A DNA stretch of 64,000 bases from Bacteroidota bacterium (GTDB taxonomy: Bacteria > Bacteroidota > Bacteroidia > B-17B0 > Aurantibacillaceae): assembly GCA_030692515.1 (NCBI GenBank), contig JAUXZS010000020.1, positions 372,001 to 436,000 on the forward strand, read 5' to 3'. The translations under genes were made by a program, and so were the position numbers. Every line of letters starts with the position of its first letter. Position 1 is the first letter of the stretch. The notes under the pieces were generated by a model that saw only the letters and a list, made by a program, of their open reading frames with translations, did no database searches and was not told where the DNA came from. This document shows positions 55,653 through 64,000 of the stretch, piece by piece.

Positions 55653-56816
55653 TTATTGAGTAATTCCTAATTTTTTAGCTATTGCTGCAGGAATTGCTTT
55701 CTTGTGAATCATGATGCTGGTAGTTTTGTATAAAACATAACTTTCACTTGCATAAAAATAACCATCGCATTGATTATTATCTTTACCCCAGCTGTTTTTT
55801 ACATAATAATAGTTGGTATTATTTTGGTCTTTTACCATCCCTAAAACATGCATTCCGTGGTCATCCTGCGTTTCGTAATTATCAAAAGCTTTTTGACGCA
55901 TTTCTTGAGTTATTGTTAATTGCTTAACTGGTTTTATTGAAAGACTCTTTTTTTCCTCATCTGTCATTGCAGAATATGGAGTTTCTGGTACTATTGCAAT
56001 ACCATCACGAAACATAAATCCTTTTTCGCTTACATCAGCAGCCCAAGCAAAAGAAAAACCAGTGTTAATAGCGCTGGCCATTACTTCTTGTAGTTCATTT
56101 AAAGGTATGTTATGCATTAGCTCCCAATTCCAATTATCCGGCACTTCTAAAACAAATTTAGAGTAAAATGGATGGTGTGTAAAAGAAGTCAAAAACACAT
56201 AGTCATTTGGATTTAATCCCGTTGCTTCTGCGTAGGTTTTAGGTGTATAACTTTTCCCCTTAAAATCAAATTTTTCTGGCGCTTTTCCTAAGAACTCATC
56301 GCACACAGCATTAACAGAATTATGAAGAAAACTAAAATCAATTTCTTGCGTTTCAGGAAGTGCAGCAGGACGTAAAATATTAATAAGGGTAGTTTCTAAT
56401 AATTTATGATTGTGTTGGTCTTTTACATCTTTTTTGCCGGTATAAGCCTCTTCCGGAACCATTCCGTAATTTTTTAATACATTAATTACATCCGGAAAAC
56501 CTCCACCCTCTCCAAAATTTGTTTTGCCGTGCATGCGTATAAAATTATCTGCCTTAAGCGAATACGCTTTTCTTGCAACAAACATTTCGCTTAAATTAAA
56601 TTCCTTGCCTTTACCCAAACGAATTATTTCACTTTCAAAAAATGATAATGCCGAAAAAGACCAACAAGTACCAGTTACATTTTGATTTTGAACAGCAGTG
56701 CCGTCTAAATTTTTTATAGTTGTAAATTTATATTCGCTGCCTTTTTTATTTGTTAACTCCTGAGCAGAAAATAAAGTGGAGATTAAGAAGAAAGTAAATA
56801 ATAAATTGTTTTTCAT
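55653..56816 (-). CDS. C1 family (bleomycin hydrolase/PepC-like) cysteine peptidase, secreted
   Basis: Signal peptide; GTCWSFSALSFFESE (Cys); DDHGMHVLGMVKD (His); YYVKNSWGKD (Asn). Confidence 0.93.
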   Translation of the reverse strand: MKNNLLFTFFLISTLFSAQELTNKKGSEYKFTTIKNLDGTAVQNQNVTGTCWSFSALSFFESEIIRLGKGKEFNLSEMFVARKAYSLKADNFIRMHGKTNFGEGGGFPDVINVLKNYGMVPEEAYTGKKDVKDQHNHKLLETTLINILRPAALPETQEIDFSFLHNSVNAVCDEFLGKAPEKFDFKGKSYTPKTYAEATGLNPNDYVFLTSFTHHPFYSKFVLEVPDNWNWELMHNIPLNELQEVMASAINTGFSFAWAADVSEKGFMFRDGIAIVPETPYSAMTDEEKKSLSIKPVKQLTITQEMRQKAFDNYETQDDHGMHVLGMVKDQNNTNYYYVKNSWGKDNNQCDGYFYASESYVLYKTTSIMIHKKAIPAAIAKKLGITQ

Positions 56817-57181
56817 TTTTGTTTAATTTTAATTAGTTGCAGCAAATATCTAATTTCAAATACTGTAAACAAAATATAATGCCCTATAAAATGGAGGAAG
56901 AAGCTAAAAAATCCCCCTTTTAGGGTGAAAGAATACACTACAATTAACACTCCTGATAAAATAAATTTAATAATTCCTGTGGCTAATAAAATACCGGCAT
57001 AAGTTTTGGCATCTGTTTTAATAAAATAAATAAGATTAATAATAACAAACATCCCTGAAAAAAAAACAAAGCTATGCCACCAAATAGTAGATTCTTTATT
57101 AAATTGAAAGTTTAAGAGAAAAGAATAAAGGATAGAAAAGCCTATAGATAATAAAATGGCGGATATGCTTTTTAAGATCAA
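56813..57181 (-). CDS. Hypothetical membrane protein in AtpZ neighbourhood
   Basis: Four hydrophobic segments; directly downstream of AtpZ/AtpI-like gene. Confidence 0.65.
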   Translation of the reverse strand: MILKSISAILLSIGFSILYSFLLNFQFNKESTIWWHSFVFFSGMFVIINLIYFIKTDAKTYAGILLATGIIKFILSGVLIVVYSFTLKGGFFSFFLHFIGHYILFTVFEIRYLLQLIKIKQK

Positions 57182-57182
57182 T

Positions 57183-57395
57183 TTATTTTTGTGATTTAAT
57201 AAGGTCTTTTAATACAATGTATAAAGCTGCCCCTATTCCTAAAAGTGACAATACAATTGTATAAATTGGTGTTTCATTTTTATAATAAATATCAAGTTTA
57301 TTTCCGCCCCAGGCAGCTAAACCAATAATTACACTCATTTGAATAGCTAAATTGCTATATTTTAGAAGTTGATTAGGCTGTTTTGGAGTTGGCAT
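57183..57395 (-). CDS. AtpZ/AtpI family protein
   Basis: YSNLAIQMSVIIGLAAWGGNKLDIYYKNETPIYTIVLSLLGIGAALYIVLKDL. Confidence 0.85.
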   Translation of the reverse strand: MPTPKQPNQLLKYSNLAIQMSVIIGLAAWGGNKLDIYYKNETPIYTIVLSLLGIGAALYIVLKDLIKSQK

Positions 57396-57786
57396 TACTA
57401 GCTTCCATATTTTGGTGTATGTTTTTTACTTTGGCACCCATATTGCAAGTTCCACTAAAAACTGCGCCAGGTTCAATTGCTAATTTACCGGTAATAATAT
57501 CTCCGCTAACTTTTGCGCTTGCTTTTAACGATAGCATTTCAGAAACATTTACTTTTCCTTTTATTTCTCCACTTATATCTGCATTACCACTAGTAACATT
57601 TCCGTCAACAACGCCGTTAGTGCCCAAAACAAATTTACCTGTTGTAACAATATTGCCTGTTAAAGTACCGTCAATTCTAACGTCACCTGCAGAATTTATA
57701 TCTCCAATTATTTTAGTGCCATTGCCAATTAAATTTACTGAACTAGCGTCTAGATTTTGGTTTTTATTTAAGCTTTTTCCTAACAT
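57373..57786 (-). CDS. Bactofilin (polymer-forming cytoskeletal protein)
   Basis: NLIGNGTKIIGDINSAGDVRIDGTLTGNIVTTGKFVLGTNGVVDGNVTSGNADISGEIKGKV. Confidence 0.95.
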   Translation of the reverse strand: MLGKSLNKNQNLDASSVNLIGNGTKIIGDINSAGDVRIDGTLTGNIVTTGKFVLGTNGVVDGNVTSGNADISGEIKGKVNVSEMLSLKASAKVSGDIITGKLAIEPGAVFSGTCNMGAKVKNIHQNMEASNANSKTA

Positions 57787-57787
57787 A

Positions 57788-60448
57788 TTATTTTATTTTA
57801 TTTTCAGTTAAGTTTTTGTAATTATCTAAAAAGAAAACTTTATAAGATTCTATATTTTTCTTTTTATATAAAAACGGTAAGTTATTTGCTAAGATAGGAT
57901 AAATATCTATTAATTCTCTTTTAACCTCATCTGTAAAAAGTTGTGGATCTTTAATTAAATATTCATAGTAAGTAATAACCTCTTTAGCATTTGCAAATGT
58001 TTTTAGTACTACTAATTGTTTGTTGTCACCAAATAAATTACTAGTTAAGTTAAATACTTTTGTGCTATAATAAGTATTATTAAATGTGTTTAAACGTATT
58101 TTAAAACTCTCGGCAATTTTTGGATCGTCGGGTACAATTGCAATTATAAAATGTTCTGCTTCTAAATTTACGCTAAACGTATCTAGTTGAGCAAATCCTG
58201 GTTCCGCAGCCTTATACAAATCAGGATTTTTTTGTTTTTTTATTGAAAGTAAAATCTCATTTGCTAAAGGCGTTACCTCTGCTTGTGGATGCTTGGCAAC
58301 TAATAATTTTAAATAAAACTCAAGGGAATCTACACCTTTTAATTTTCCAATACTTAAAGCTTTAATAAATTCAAATTTTGGCACATAAATATTTTTTCCA
58401 AATTTAGAAAGTCCTTCACTAGCCTGAGCTGCAGATTGAGAATAATTTTTTTCGTGATAAGATTTATAAACTATATCATAAAAATCTTCAACCTCACTTT
58501 GTTTAGAGTTTGCTTCCTCTGCATAGCTAGGGTTTTTAATGATTAAAGCAAATTCACTATCAGGAAACTCATTCAATATTTTTTCTTTATAATAATCTGC
58601 TCTGGGTTGATTTTTATCTGCCAAATTTGTTCGATACAAAATATAATAAGTATTTAGTAAGTATTTATTTTTCGGAAAACGCGTGTTTAATTCCTCAAAA
58701 GTAGCAACAGCTTTTTTATTGTTTTTTAATTCTTCTTTATAAATTGAACCCATAGTGTAATAGGCATAAACAATTTTTTTATTGCTTTTCTTAATCAGTG
58801 AATCATTAACCGGCAAATTTTGTTTATAGTAATCGCGTGTTTTATTAGAGCTAATTGAATTATTTGTTTTTGTTTTTGCAGTGTCATTTACGTTAGTAGG
58901 CTCATCAATTGTTAGAGCTTTGTTTGACCTTCGCCAATTGTCTTCTAATTTTCGGTTACCCCACTTTTTTGTAAAATCGGCAACGCCAAACGAAACTGTA
59001 TTTTGGTTGTAAAAATAAAAGGATGCACCCATTCCGGGAGCTCCAATATCTTGATTTATTGGCTGATTAATTGCTCCGAGTCCATTTCCAGGCAATTGAT
59101 TGTTACCCGCCGAACTTTCCTTTTCTTTTAATGCAAGCTCCTCTTCTTTTTCAAGATCATAAATTATTTTATCAATAATTCTATTTTGATCGCTTTCACT
59201 TAACTTAACAAATCTCTGCAAACTATCTTCGTTACTAATTGTGCGAATATGAGTCACTAGAGTTTCCAATGTTTTTTTTCTGGCAACAATAGTTTCATAA
59301 TCTGGAAAGTCTTTTGATAGAGTTACTACTGCGCTATCGTAATAAGCTCCGGCGGGCTGGTAATTGGTTAAATCAAAATTTATTTCACCTAACCTTAAAT
59401 AAGATTGCCCTTTTTGATTGGGATTGTTTAAACTAGTTTTTACAGATTTTTTGTAATAATATATTGCTTGATTTAAATTCCTTTCTTTCTCTTCAATCTC
59501 TCCTAAAGTATAATAAATAACATCATAGTACTCGTTATTTTTAAACTCTTTAGCCATTTTTAAAAGGTCTTTTTTTGTTTTTTCAGAGTTGTTACGTTTA
59601 ACATCGAGCAACTTTGCCATTTTAATTTTACTGTAAAAAACCAATTCGTAATTTGGTTTTAGTTTGATAGTCCTTTTATAAAACTCAACTGCACGTTTAT
59701 TGTTTTTTTGTTGTTCAAATAATTGAGCCACAATAAAGGTATAACGAGCTCTTTTTTTCCGAGAAATGCCAGTAAATGGATTAGACAATCTTGAGGCGGC
59801 CATTAGCTTTGTTGCAGCCTCGGTATATAAACCGCGACGCATATAATAATCGGCTTCAAGTACGGGAAGTTCTTTTTTGATTTTACTTGGTAAATTTTTC
59901 TCGTTCTTTAATAAACTTAAAACTTGTTCAGAACTGGTTACTGATCCAATTTCGTTATTGGTTTTTACCATCCAAGCCATTGCCGTATACTTATCTTTTG
60001 ATTTTGTATAGGTGCGCGCAACGTACTCAAAGGCTTCTAAACCACTAAACAACTCGCGCTTATATACATGAGCAATACCAATGTTTATCCAGTTATTATC
60101 AATCCATTTACCGGAGGATGGAATTTCATTATTTTTTTTATCCTTAATTGCATGACGTTGTATGCAGGTTGACGACTTTTTTATAGCCTTATCAAATTCT
60201 GGAAAAGTAGCTTTAGCTTTGTCTCCTTGGGGATAAATGTAAACCGGAAGTATTTTATCGAAATTTTCTTTATTGTTTTTTTCAATTTTAAATATTCCGT
60301 CATCTATATTAACACAGGAGTAGTAATACCCATTAAAGCGCGCAGTTAGATTATGATAACCTCTACCAACAAAAGTATTCTTTTTGGTGCTGCACGCAAC
60401 AAAAAACAAGGCTATTGCCAATAAATATATTGAGCGTTTAATTAACAC
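57788..60448 (-). CDS. T9SS periplasmic lipoprotein PorW/SprE
   Basis: Lipobox LFFVACSTKKNT; NTFVGRGYHNLTARFNGYYY start; TPR-rich; located next to bactofilin. Confidence 0.88.
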   Translation of the reverse strand: MLIKRSIYLLAIALFFVACSTKKNTFVGRGYHNLTARFNGYYYSCVNIDDGIFKIEKNNKENFDKILPVYIYPQGDKAKATFPEFDKAIKKSSTCIQRHAIKDKKNNEIPSSGKWIDNNWINIGIAHVYKRELFSGLEAFEYVARTYTKSKDKYTAMAWMVKTNNEIGSVTSSEQVLSLLKNEKNLPSKIKKELPVLEADYYMRRGLYTEAATKLMAASRLSNPFTGISRKKRARYTFIVAQLFEQQKNNKRAVEFYKRTIKLKPNYELVFYSKIKMAKLLDVKRNNSEKTKKDLLKMAKEFKNNEYYDVIYYTLGEIEEKERNLNQAIYYYKKSVKTSLNNPNQKGQSYLRLGEINFDLTNYQPAGAYYDSAVVTLSKDFPDYETIVARKKTLETLVTHIRTISNEDSLQRFVKLSESDQNRIIDKIIYDLEKEEELALKEKESSAGNNQLPGNGLGAINQPINQDIGAPGMGASFYFYNQNTVSFGVADFTKKWGNRKLEDNWRRSNKALTIDEPTNVNDTAKTKTNNSISSNKTRDYYKQNLPVNDSLIKKSNKKIVYAYYTMGSIYKEELKNNKKAVATFEELNTRFPKNKYLLNTYYILYRTNLADKNQPRADYYKEKILNEFPDSEFALIIKNPSYAEEANSKQSEVEDFYDIVYKSYHEKNYSQSAAQASEGLSKFGKNIYVPKFEFIKALSIGKLKGVDSLEFYLKLLVAKHPQAEVTPLANEILLSIKKQKNPDLYKAAEPGFAQLDTFSVNLEAEHFIIAIVPDDPKIAESFKIRLNTFNNTYYSTKVFNLTSNLFGDNKQLVVLKTFANAKEVITYYEYLIKDPQLFTDEVKRELIDIYPILANNLPFLYKKKNIESYKVFFLDNYKNLTENKIK

Positions 60449-60503
60449 CAGTGTTTTATAACGGCAAATAATAAGATTTAGTATACATTTTTTAGTTTGA
60501 AAA

Positions 60504-61427
60504 TTAAACTAAAGCAATGTCAAATTGAACCAAGTCAATAAATTCTTGAACTCTTTCATCTACCTCACTTTGAGAAAGGCCAATTAAGCGCTCCGTACCA
60601 AATTTTTCAACGGTAAAACTTGCCATTGCGCTTCCAAAAATAATAGCGCGCTTCATGTTTTCGAAACTGATGTCTTGAGTTTTAGCCAAGTACCCTATAA
60701 ATCCTCCTGCAAAACTATCACCGGCACCAGTTGGGTCATAAACATCTTCTAAAGGCAAGGCTGGTGCAAAAAACACTTCTTTTTTATTAAACAATAAAGC
60801 GCCATGCTCTCCTTTTTTTATTACCAAAACAGTTGGCCCCATTGCCAATATTTTTTGCGCAGCTTTTACTAAAGAATACTCTCCAGATAACTGACGGGCT
60901 TCTGAATCATTTATGGTTAAAACATCAATCATAGCAATGGTTTTTTTAAGTTCATCCATTGCAATATCCATCCAAAAATTCATGGTATCTAATACAATTA
61001 ATTTAGGACGCTTTTTCATCTGACTAATTACTCCTCTTTGAATAGCTGGAACAAGATTACCAAGCATTAAAAAATCACATTCTTTTGCTGATTCTGGTAC
61101 AATAGGATCAAAAGTTTCTAAAACATTTAACTGAGTATCTAAAGTATCGCGGGAATTTAAATCGTTGTGATATTTTCCTTTCCAGAAAAAAGATTTCTCA
61201 CCTTTTTTTATTTGTAAACCTTCTAAATTAACCCCCTCTTTTTTTAAGAGGTTTAAAAAATCTTCGGGAAAATCATCACCAACTACTGATACCATATGGA
61301 TATCTCTTGTAAAATAAGAAGAGGCTAATGCTATGTAAGAGGCCGCTCCGCCAACAATTTTATCGGTTTTCCCGAAAGGTGTTTCTATAGCATCAAAGGC
61401 TACTGTACCAACAACTAATAAACTCAT
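60504..61427 (-). CDS. PfkB family carbohydrate kinase
   Basis: KIVGGAASYIALASSYF; VLVIKKGEHGALLF; DPTGAGDSFAGGFIGYL PfkB signature. Confidence 0.93.
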   Translation of the reverse strand: MSLLVVGTVAFDAIETPFGKTDKIVGGAASYIALASSYFTRDIHMVSVVGDDFPEDFLNLLKKEGVNLEGLQIKKGEKSFFWKGKYHNDLNSRDTLDTQLNVLETFDPIVPESAKECDFLMLGNLVPAIQRGVISQMKKRPKLIVLDTMNFWMDIAMDELKKTIAMIDVLTINDSEARQLSGEYSLVKAAQKILAMGPTVLVIKKGEHGALLFNKKEVFFAPALPLEDVYDPTGAGDSFAGGFIGYLAKTQDISFENMKRAIIFGSAMASFTVEKFGTERLIGLSQSEVDERVQEFIDLVQFDIALV

Positions 61428-61459
61428 TTAATTATATTTTAATTATTTTGGTAAAGATA

Positions 61460-61490
61460 TTGTTTATTTCATAAAAGTGATGTAAATTTG
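61460..61490 (+). promoter_or_regulatory. Bacteroidota-type promoter upstream of tRNA-Asn
   Basis: TAAATTTG (61483-61490) fits the -7 TAnnTTTG consensus; TTG at 61460-61462 with 20-bp spacing. Confidence 0.55.
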
Positions 61491-61628
61491 CCACCCTAAT
61501 CAGAAAAATTGCATCTAACTTTTTTGATAACTACGTGAAAGCTAGAAATATAGAGGATTAGGGAAGTTCTTTTTAATAAATTAATAAAATAGATTGTAAA
61601 AATAGTTTACAATTTTAACCAGAAATAT

Positions 61629-61702
61629 TCCTTCTTAGCTCAGCTGGTTAGAGCACATGACTGTTAATCATGGGGTCCCTGGTTCGAGCCCAGGAGAGGG
61701 AG
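61629..61702 (+). tRNA. tRNA-Asn (GTT)
   Basis: Acceptor TCCTTCT/AGAGGGA; anticodon arm CATGA-CTGTTAA-TCATG; T arm CCTGG-TTCGAGC-CCAGG. Confidence 0.95.
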
Positions 61703-61905
61703 CAAATGAAAGCCATACTGAAAAGTGTGGCTTTTTTGTTTTATATGTTTTTCTAACTCTCAAGCCTTCATTTTTTTGAACAAATTAGTTCAGCTAAAAA
61801 GTCTAAATTATTTAGGCTATTTTTATTAACATTTAACTCTTTTCGACGAAATATTAGGAATTTGAAATTCCCTGATTTAATTTCAAATAACTAAAAAAAC
61901 ACACC

Positions 61906-64000
61906 ATGAAAAAAATTACATTTTTATTACTTTTTTCCTTTCTACTAACTAATTTATTCTCTCAAGAATGGGCAGAAAAAATGCAAGACCCTAATGCAAA
62001 TTTTTATCAAATACAAACTGCTTTTAATAATTATTGGGCGGCTAGGGATAATACAGAAAAAGGAAAAGGTTATAAAGCATTTAAACGTTGGGAAAACTTT
62101 GTTGAAAAGAGAGTTTATCCTTCAGGCGATTTATCTTTATTATCATTAACAGCAAAAAATTACCAAGCATTTTTGGATACTTATGAGCCAGAAAATACTG
62201 GTAGTAAATTTACAAGTAATAGCATGCTTGCATCTACCACTTGGACTGCTATTGGTCCAATGGGTCCAATTAGCGGTACGGCTGGTGGTCAATTATTAAA
62301 GTCTGGAAGGATGAATTTTATTACAATTGATCCAACTAATTCAAATAATTTATGGGTGGGTGCTCCTGCAGGTGGCTTATGGAAATCTACAAATGGAGGA
62401 ACTTCATGGACAACTAATACAGATAATTTAGCCGTTATAGGTTGCTCTGATTTAGCCATAGACCCTACTAATACAAACATTATGTATTTAGCCACGGGCG
62501 ACGGTGATGCTGGTGACACCAGAAGTATTGGCGTTTTAAAATCAACAAATGGAGGAACAACATGGGCCGCAACAGGTTTAACAAATGCCGTAACAAACAA
62601 TTTTACTATACGTAGATTAATTATTAATCCTTCTAATCCTTTAATTGTTTTAGCAGCAACTTCGGGTGGTATTTACAGAACTATAAACGGAGGCACTAAC
62701 TGGTCGCAAGTTGCCACAGGGAGTACTTTTGATTTAGAATTTAAACCAGGAGACCCTACTATTGTTTATGCAGGTGGAACAACTTTCAGAATTTCTACTA
62801 ATAGCGGTGCCGCATTTACTACAGTTAACGCGGGTATTCCTACTACTGGTGTAAATAGAATGGCTATAGCTGTAACACCAGCAAATGCTAATTACGTTTA
62901 TGTTATAGCTTCTCAAAGCGCTGGAAGTGGCTTTCAAGGTTTTTATCGTTCAACAAATAGTGCAACAGGTTTTACACAAATGGCAACAACTCCAAATTTA
63001 TTAGGTTGGGCTACTGCAGGAAACGATACAGGAGGGCAAGGCTGGTACGACTTATGTATAGCGGCTTCTCCACTTGACGCAAATGAAGTTGTTACAGGAG
63101 GTGTTAACGTTTGGAGAACTACAAATGGAGGAACTAGCTGGGCAATATACGGTCACTGGACAGGTTCAGGAGCCCCATTTACACATGCCGATCATCATGA
63201 TTTGGAATATGATGCGACAGGAACTTTGTATAATACAAATGATGGCACAGTATACAGACGAACAGCTACTGCTTGGCAAGAAATATCGGGCACAACAAAT
63301 ATTTCGCAGATTTATAAAATAGGCCTTTCTTCATTAACTCCAAATTTATGGATTACCGGACATCAAGATAACGGAACAAGCTCATGGAATGGGACAACTT
63401 ATCAAGCTCGAATTGGTGGAGATGGAATGGATTGTTTTATTGATAGAACAAATGATCTTAACATGTTTGGGGAAACTCAAAATGGAGGGATGCGTAAATC
63501 AACTAACGGTGGCGCTTCTTGGGCAACATGTACATCTGGATTAACTGGTACTGCTCCTTGGGTAACTATTTGGAAACAAGACCCTCAAGTAGCTACAACA
63601 TTATATTGTGGCCGCGTTGACCTTTTTAGATCAACAAACTCAGCAGGTACATGGTCAATGGTAACTGCTATTCCTGGAACAGGTTCTATTAGAGAATTTG
63701 CAATTGCACCTTCCAACAATCAAGTAATTTATGTATTAAAAAGTTCGGGTATATATAAAACAACTAATGCAGGAACATCATGGACAAACGTTACAGGAAC
63801 TGTGCCTGTAGGCTCAGCAGCGCCTGAATTTGTTACTATTGACCCATTAGATCCTAATAATGCATGGGTTGTTTTAAGCGGTTATTCTAATGGTAATAAA
63901 GTTTTTATGACAACTAACGGTGGAACAACATGGACTAATTTCACGGCAAATTTACCTAACATTCCTGCTAACTGCAGTGTATATCAGCCAGGCTCTAGTG
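61906..64000 (+). CDS. Secreted BNR/sortilin-like repeat protein, probably T9SS cargo, 3' partial
   Basis: ATG at 61906 with signal peptide MKKITFLLLFSFLLTNLFSQEW; repeated LWKSTNGGTSWT units; sampled frame segments through the right edge show no stop. Absent from the ORF track. Confidence 0.88.
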   Translation, partial: MKKITFLLLFSFLLTNLFSQEWAEKMQDPNANFYQIQTAFNNYWAARDNTEKGKGYKAFKRWENFVEKRVYPSGDLSLLSLTAKNYQAFLDTYEPENTGSKFTSNSMLASTTWTAIGPMGPISGTAGGQLLKSGRMNFITIDPTNSNNLWVGAPAGGLWKSTNGGTSWTTNTDNLAVIGCSDLAIDPTNTNIMYLATGDGDAGDTRSIGVLKSTNGGTTWAATGLTNAVTNNFTIRRLIINPSNPLIVLAATSGGIYRTINGGTNWSQVATGSTFDLEFKPGDPTIVYAGGTTFRISTNSGAAFTTVNAGIPTTGVNRMAIAVTPANANYVYVIASQSAGSGFQGFYRSTNSATGFTQMATTPNLLGWATAGNDTGGQGWYDLCIAASPLDANEVVTGGVNVWRTTNGGTSWAIYGHWTGSGAPFTHADHHDLEYDATGTLYNTNDGTVYRRTATAWQEISGTTNISQIYKIGLSSLTPNLWITGHQDNGTSSWNGTTYQARIGGDGMDCFIDRTNDLNMFGETQNGGMRKSTNGGASWATCTSGLTGTAPWVTIWKQDPQVATTLYCGRVDLFRSTNSAGTWSMVTAIPGTGSIREFAIAPSNNQVIYVLKSSGIYKTTNAGTSWTNVTGTVPVGSAAPEFVTIDPLDPNNAWVVLSGYSNGNKVFMTTNGGTTWTNFTANLPNIPANCSVYQPGSS

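Noticed and set aside
62289-63322. ORFs at 62289-62600, 62734-62937 and 63074-63322
   Set aside because: They overlap the much longer 61906-64000 CDS in other frames.
1-64000. Prophage, integrative element or clustered defence island
   Set aside because: No integrase, phage structural, restriction-modification or known defence operon genes recognised; accessory signal is limited to repeats and T9SS cargo.

Overview
AT-rich Bacteroidota chromosomal window. The group is inferred from type IX secretion (T9SS) type A and type B sorting domains, a PorW/SprE-like lipoprotein, Reg_prop/Y_Y_Y sensor proteins and a TAnnTTTG promoter. Most of it is ordinary: T9SS cargo proteins, two-component and SpoIIE-type signalling proteins, Lon, MazG, PAP2, two GT39 glycosyltransferases, a TonB-dependent receptor-like protein, bactofilin, AtpZ and a tRNA-Asn. 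A T9SS adhesin-like CDS (61906 to the right edge) is missing from the ORF track. The left-edge caspase/beta-propeller CDS is open at its 5' end. The best candidates for something undescribed are: (1) a repeated intergenic element at 3227, 15173 and 18769 with a 10-bp stem showing compensatory changes and a loop complementary to a downstream segment, i.e. a possible H-type pseudoknot or switch; (2) four different dispersed repeats sitting in frame in the C-terminal part of one T9SS cargo gene (3907-5178); (3) a short DnaA-like AAA+ protein without the Walker A lysine or a recognisable DNA-binding domain (32718-33569); (4) a SiaC-like phosphoprotein next to a TPR-PAS-SpoIIE phosphatase with no adjacent SiaB or SiaD. 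All family calls were made by reading motifs in the translations. No searches were run.
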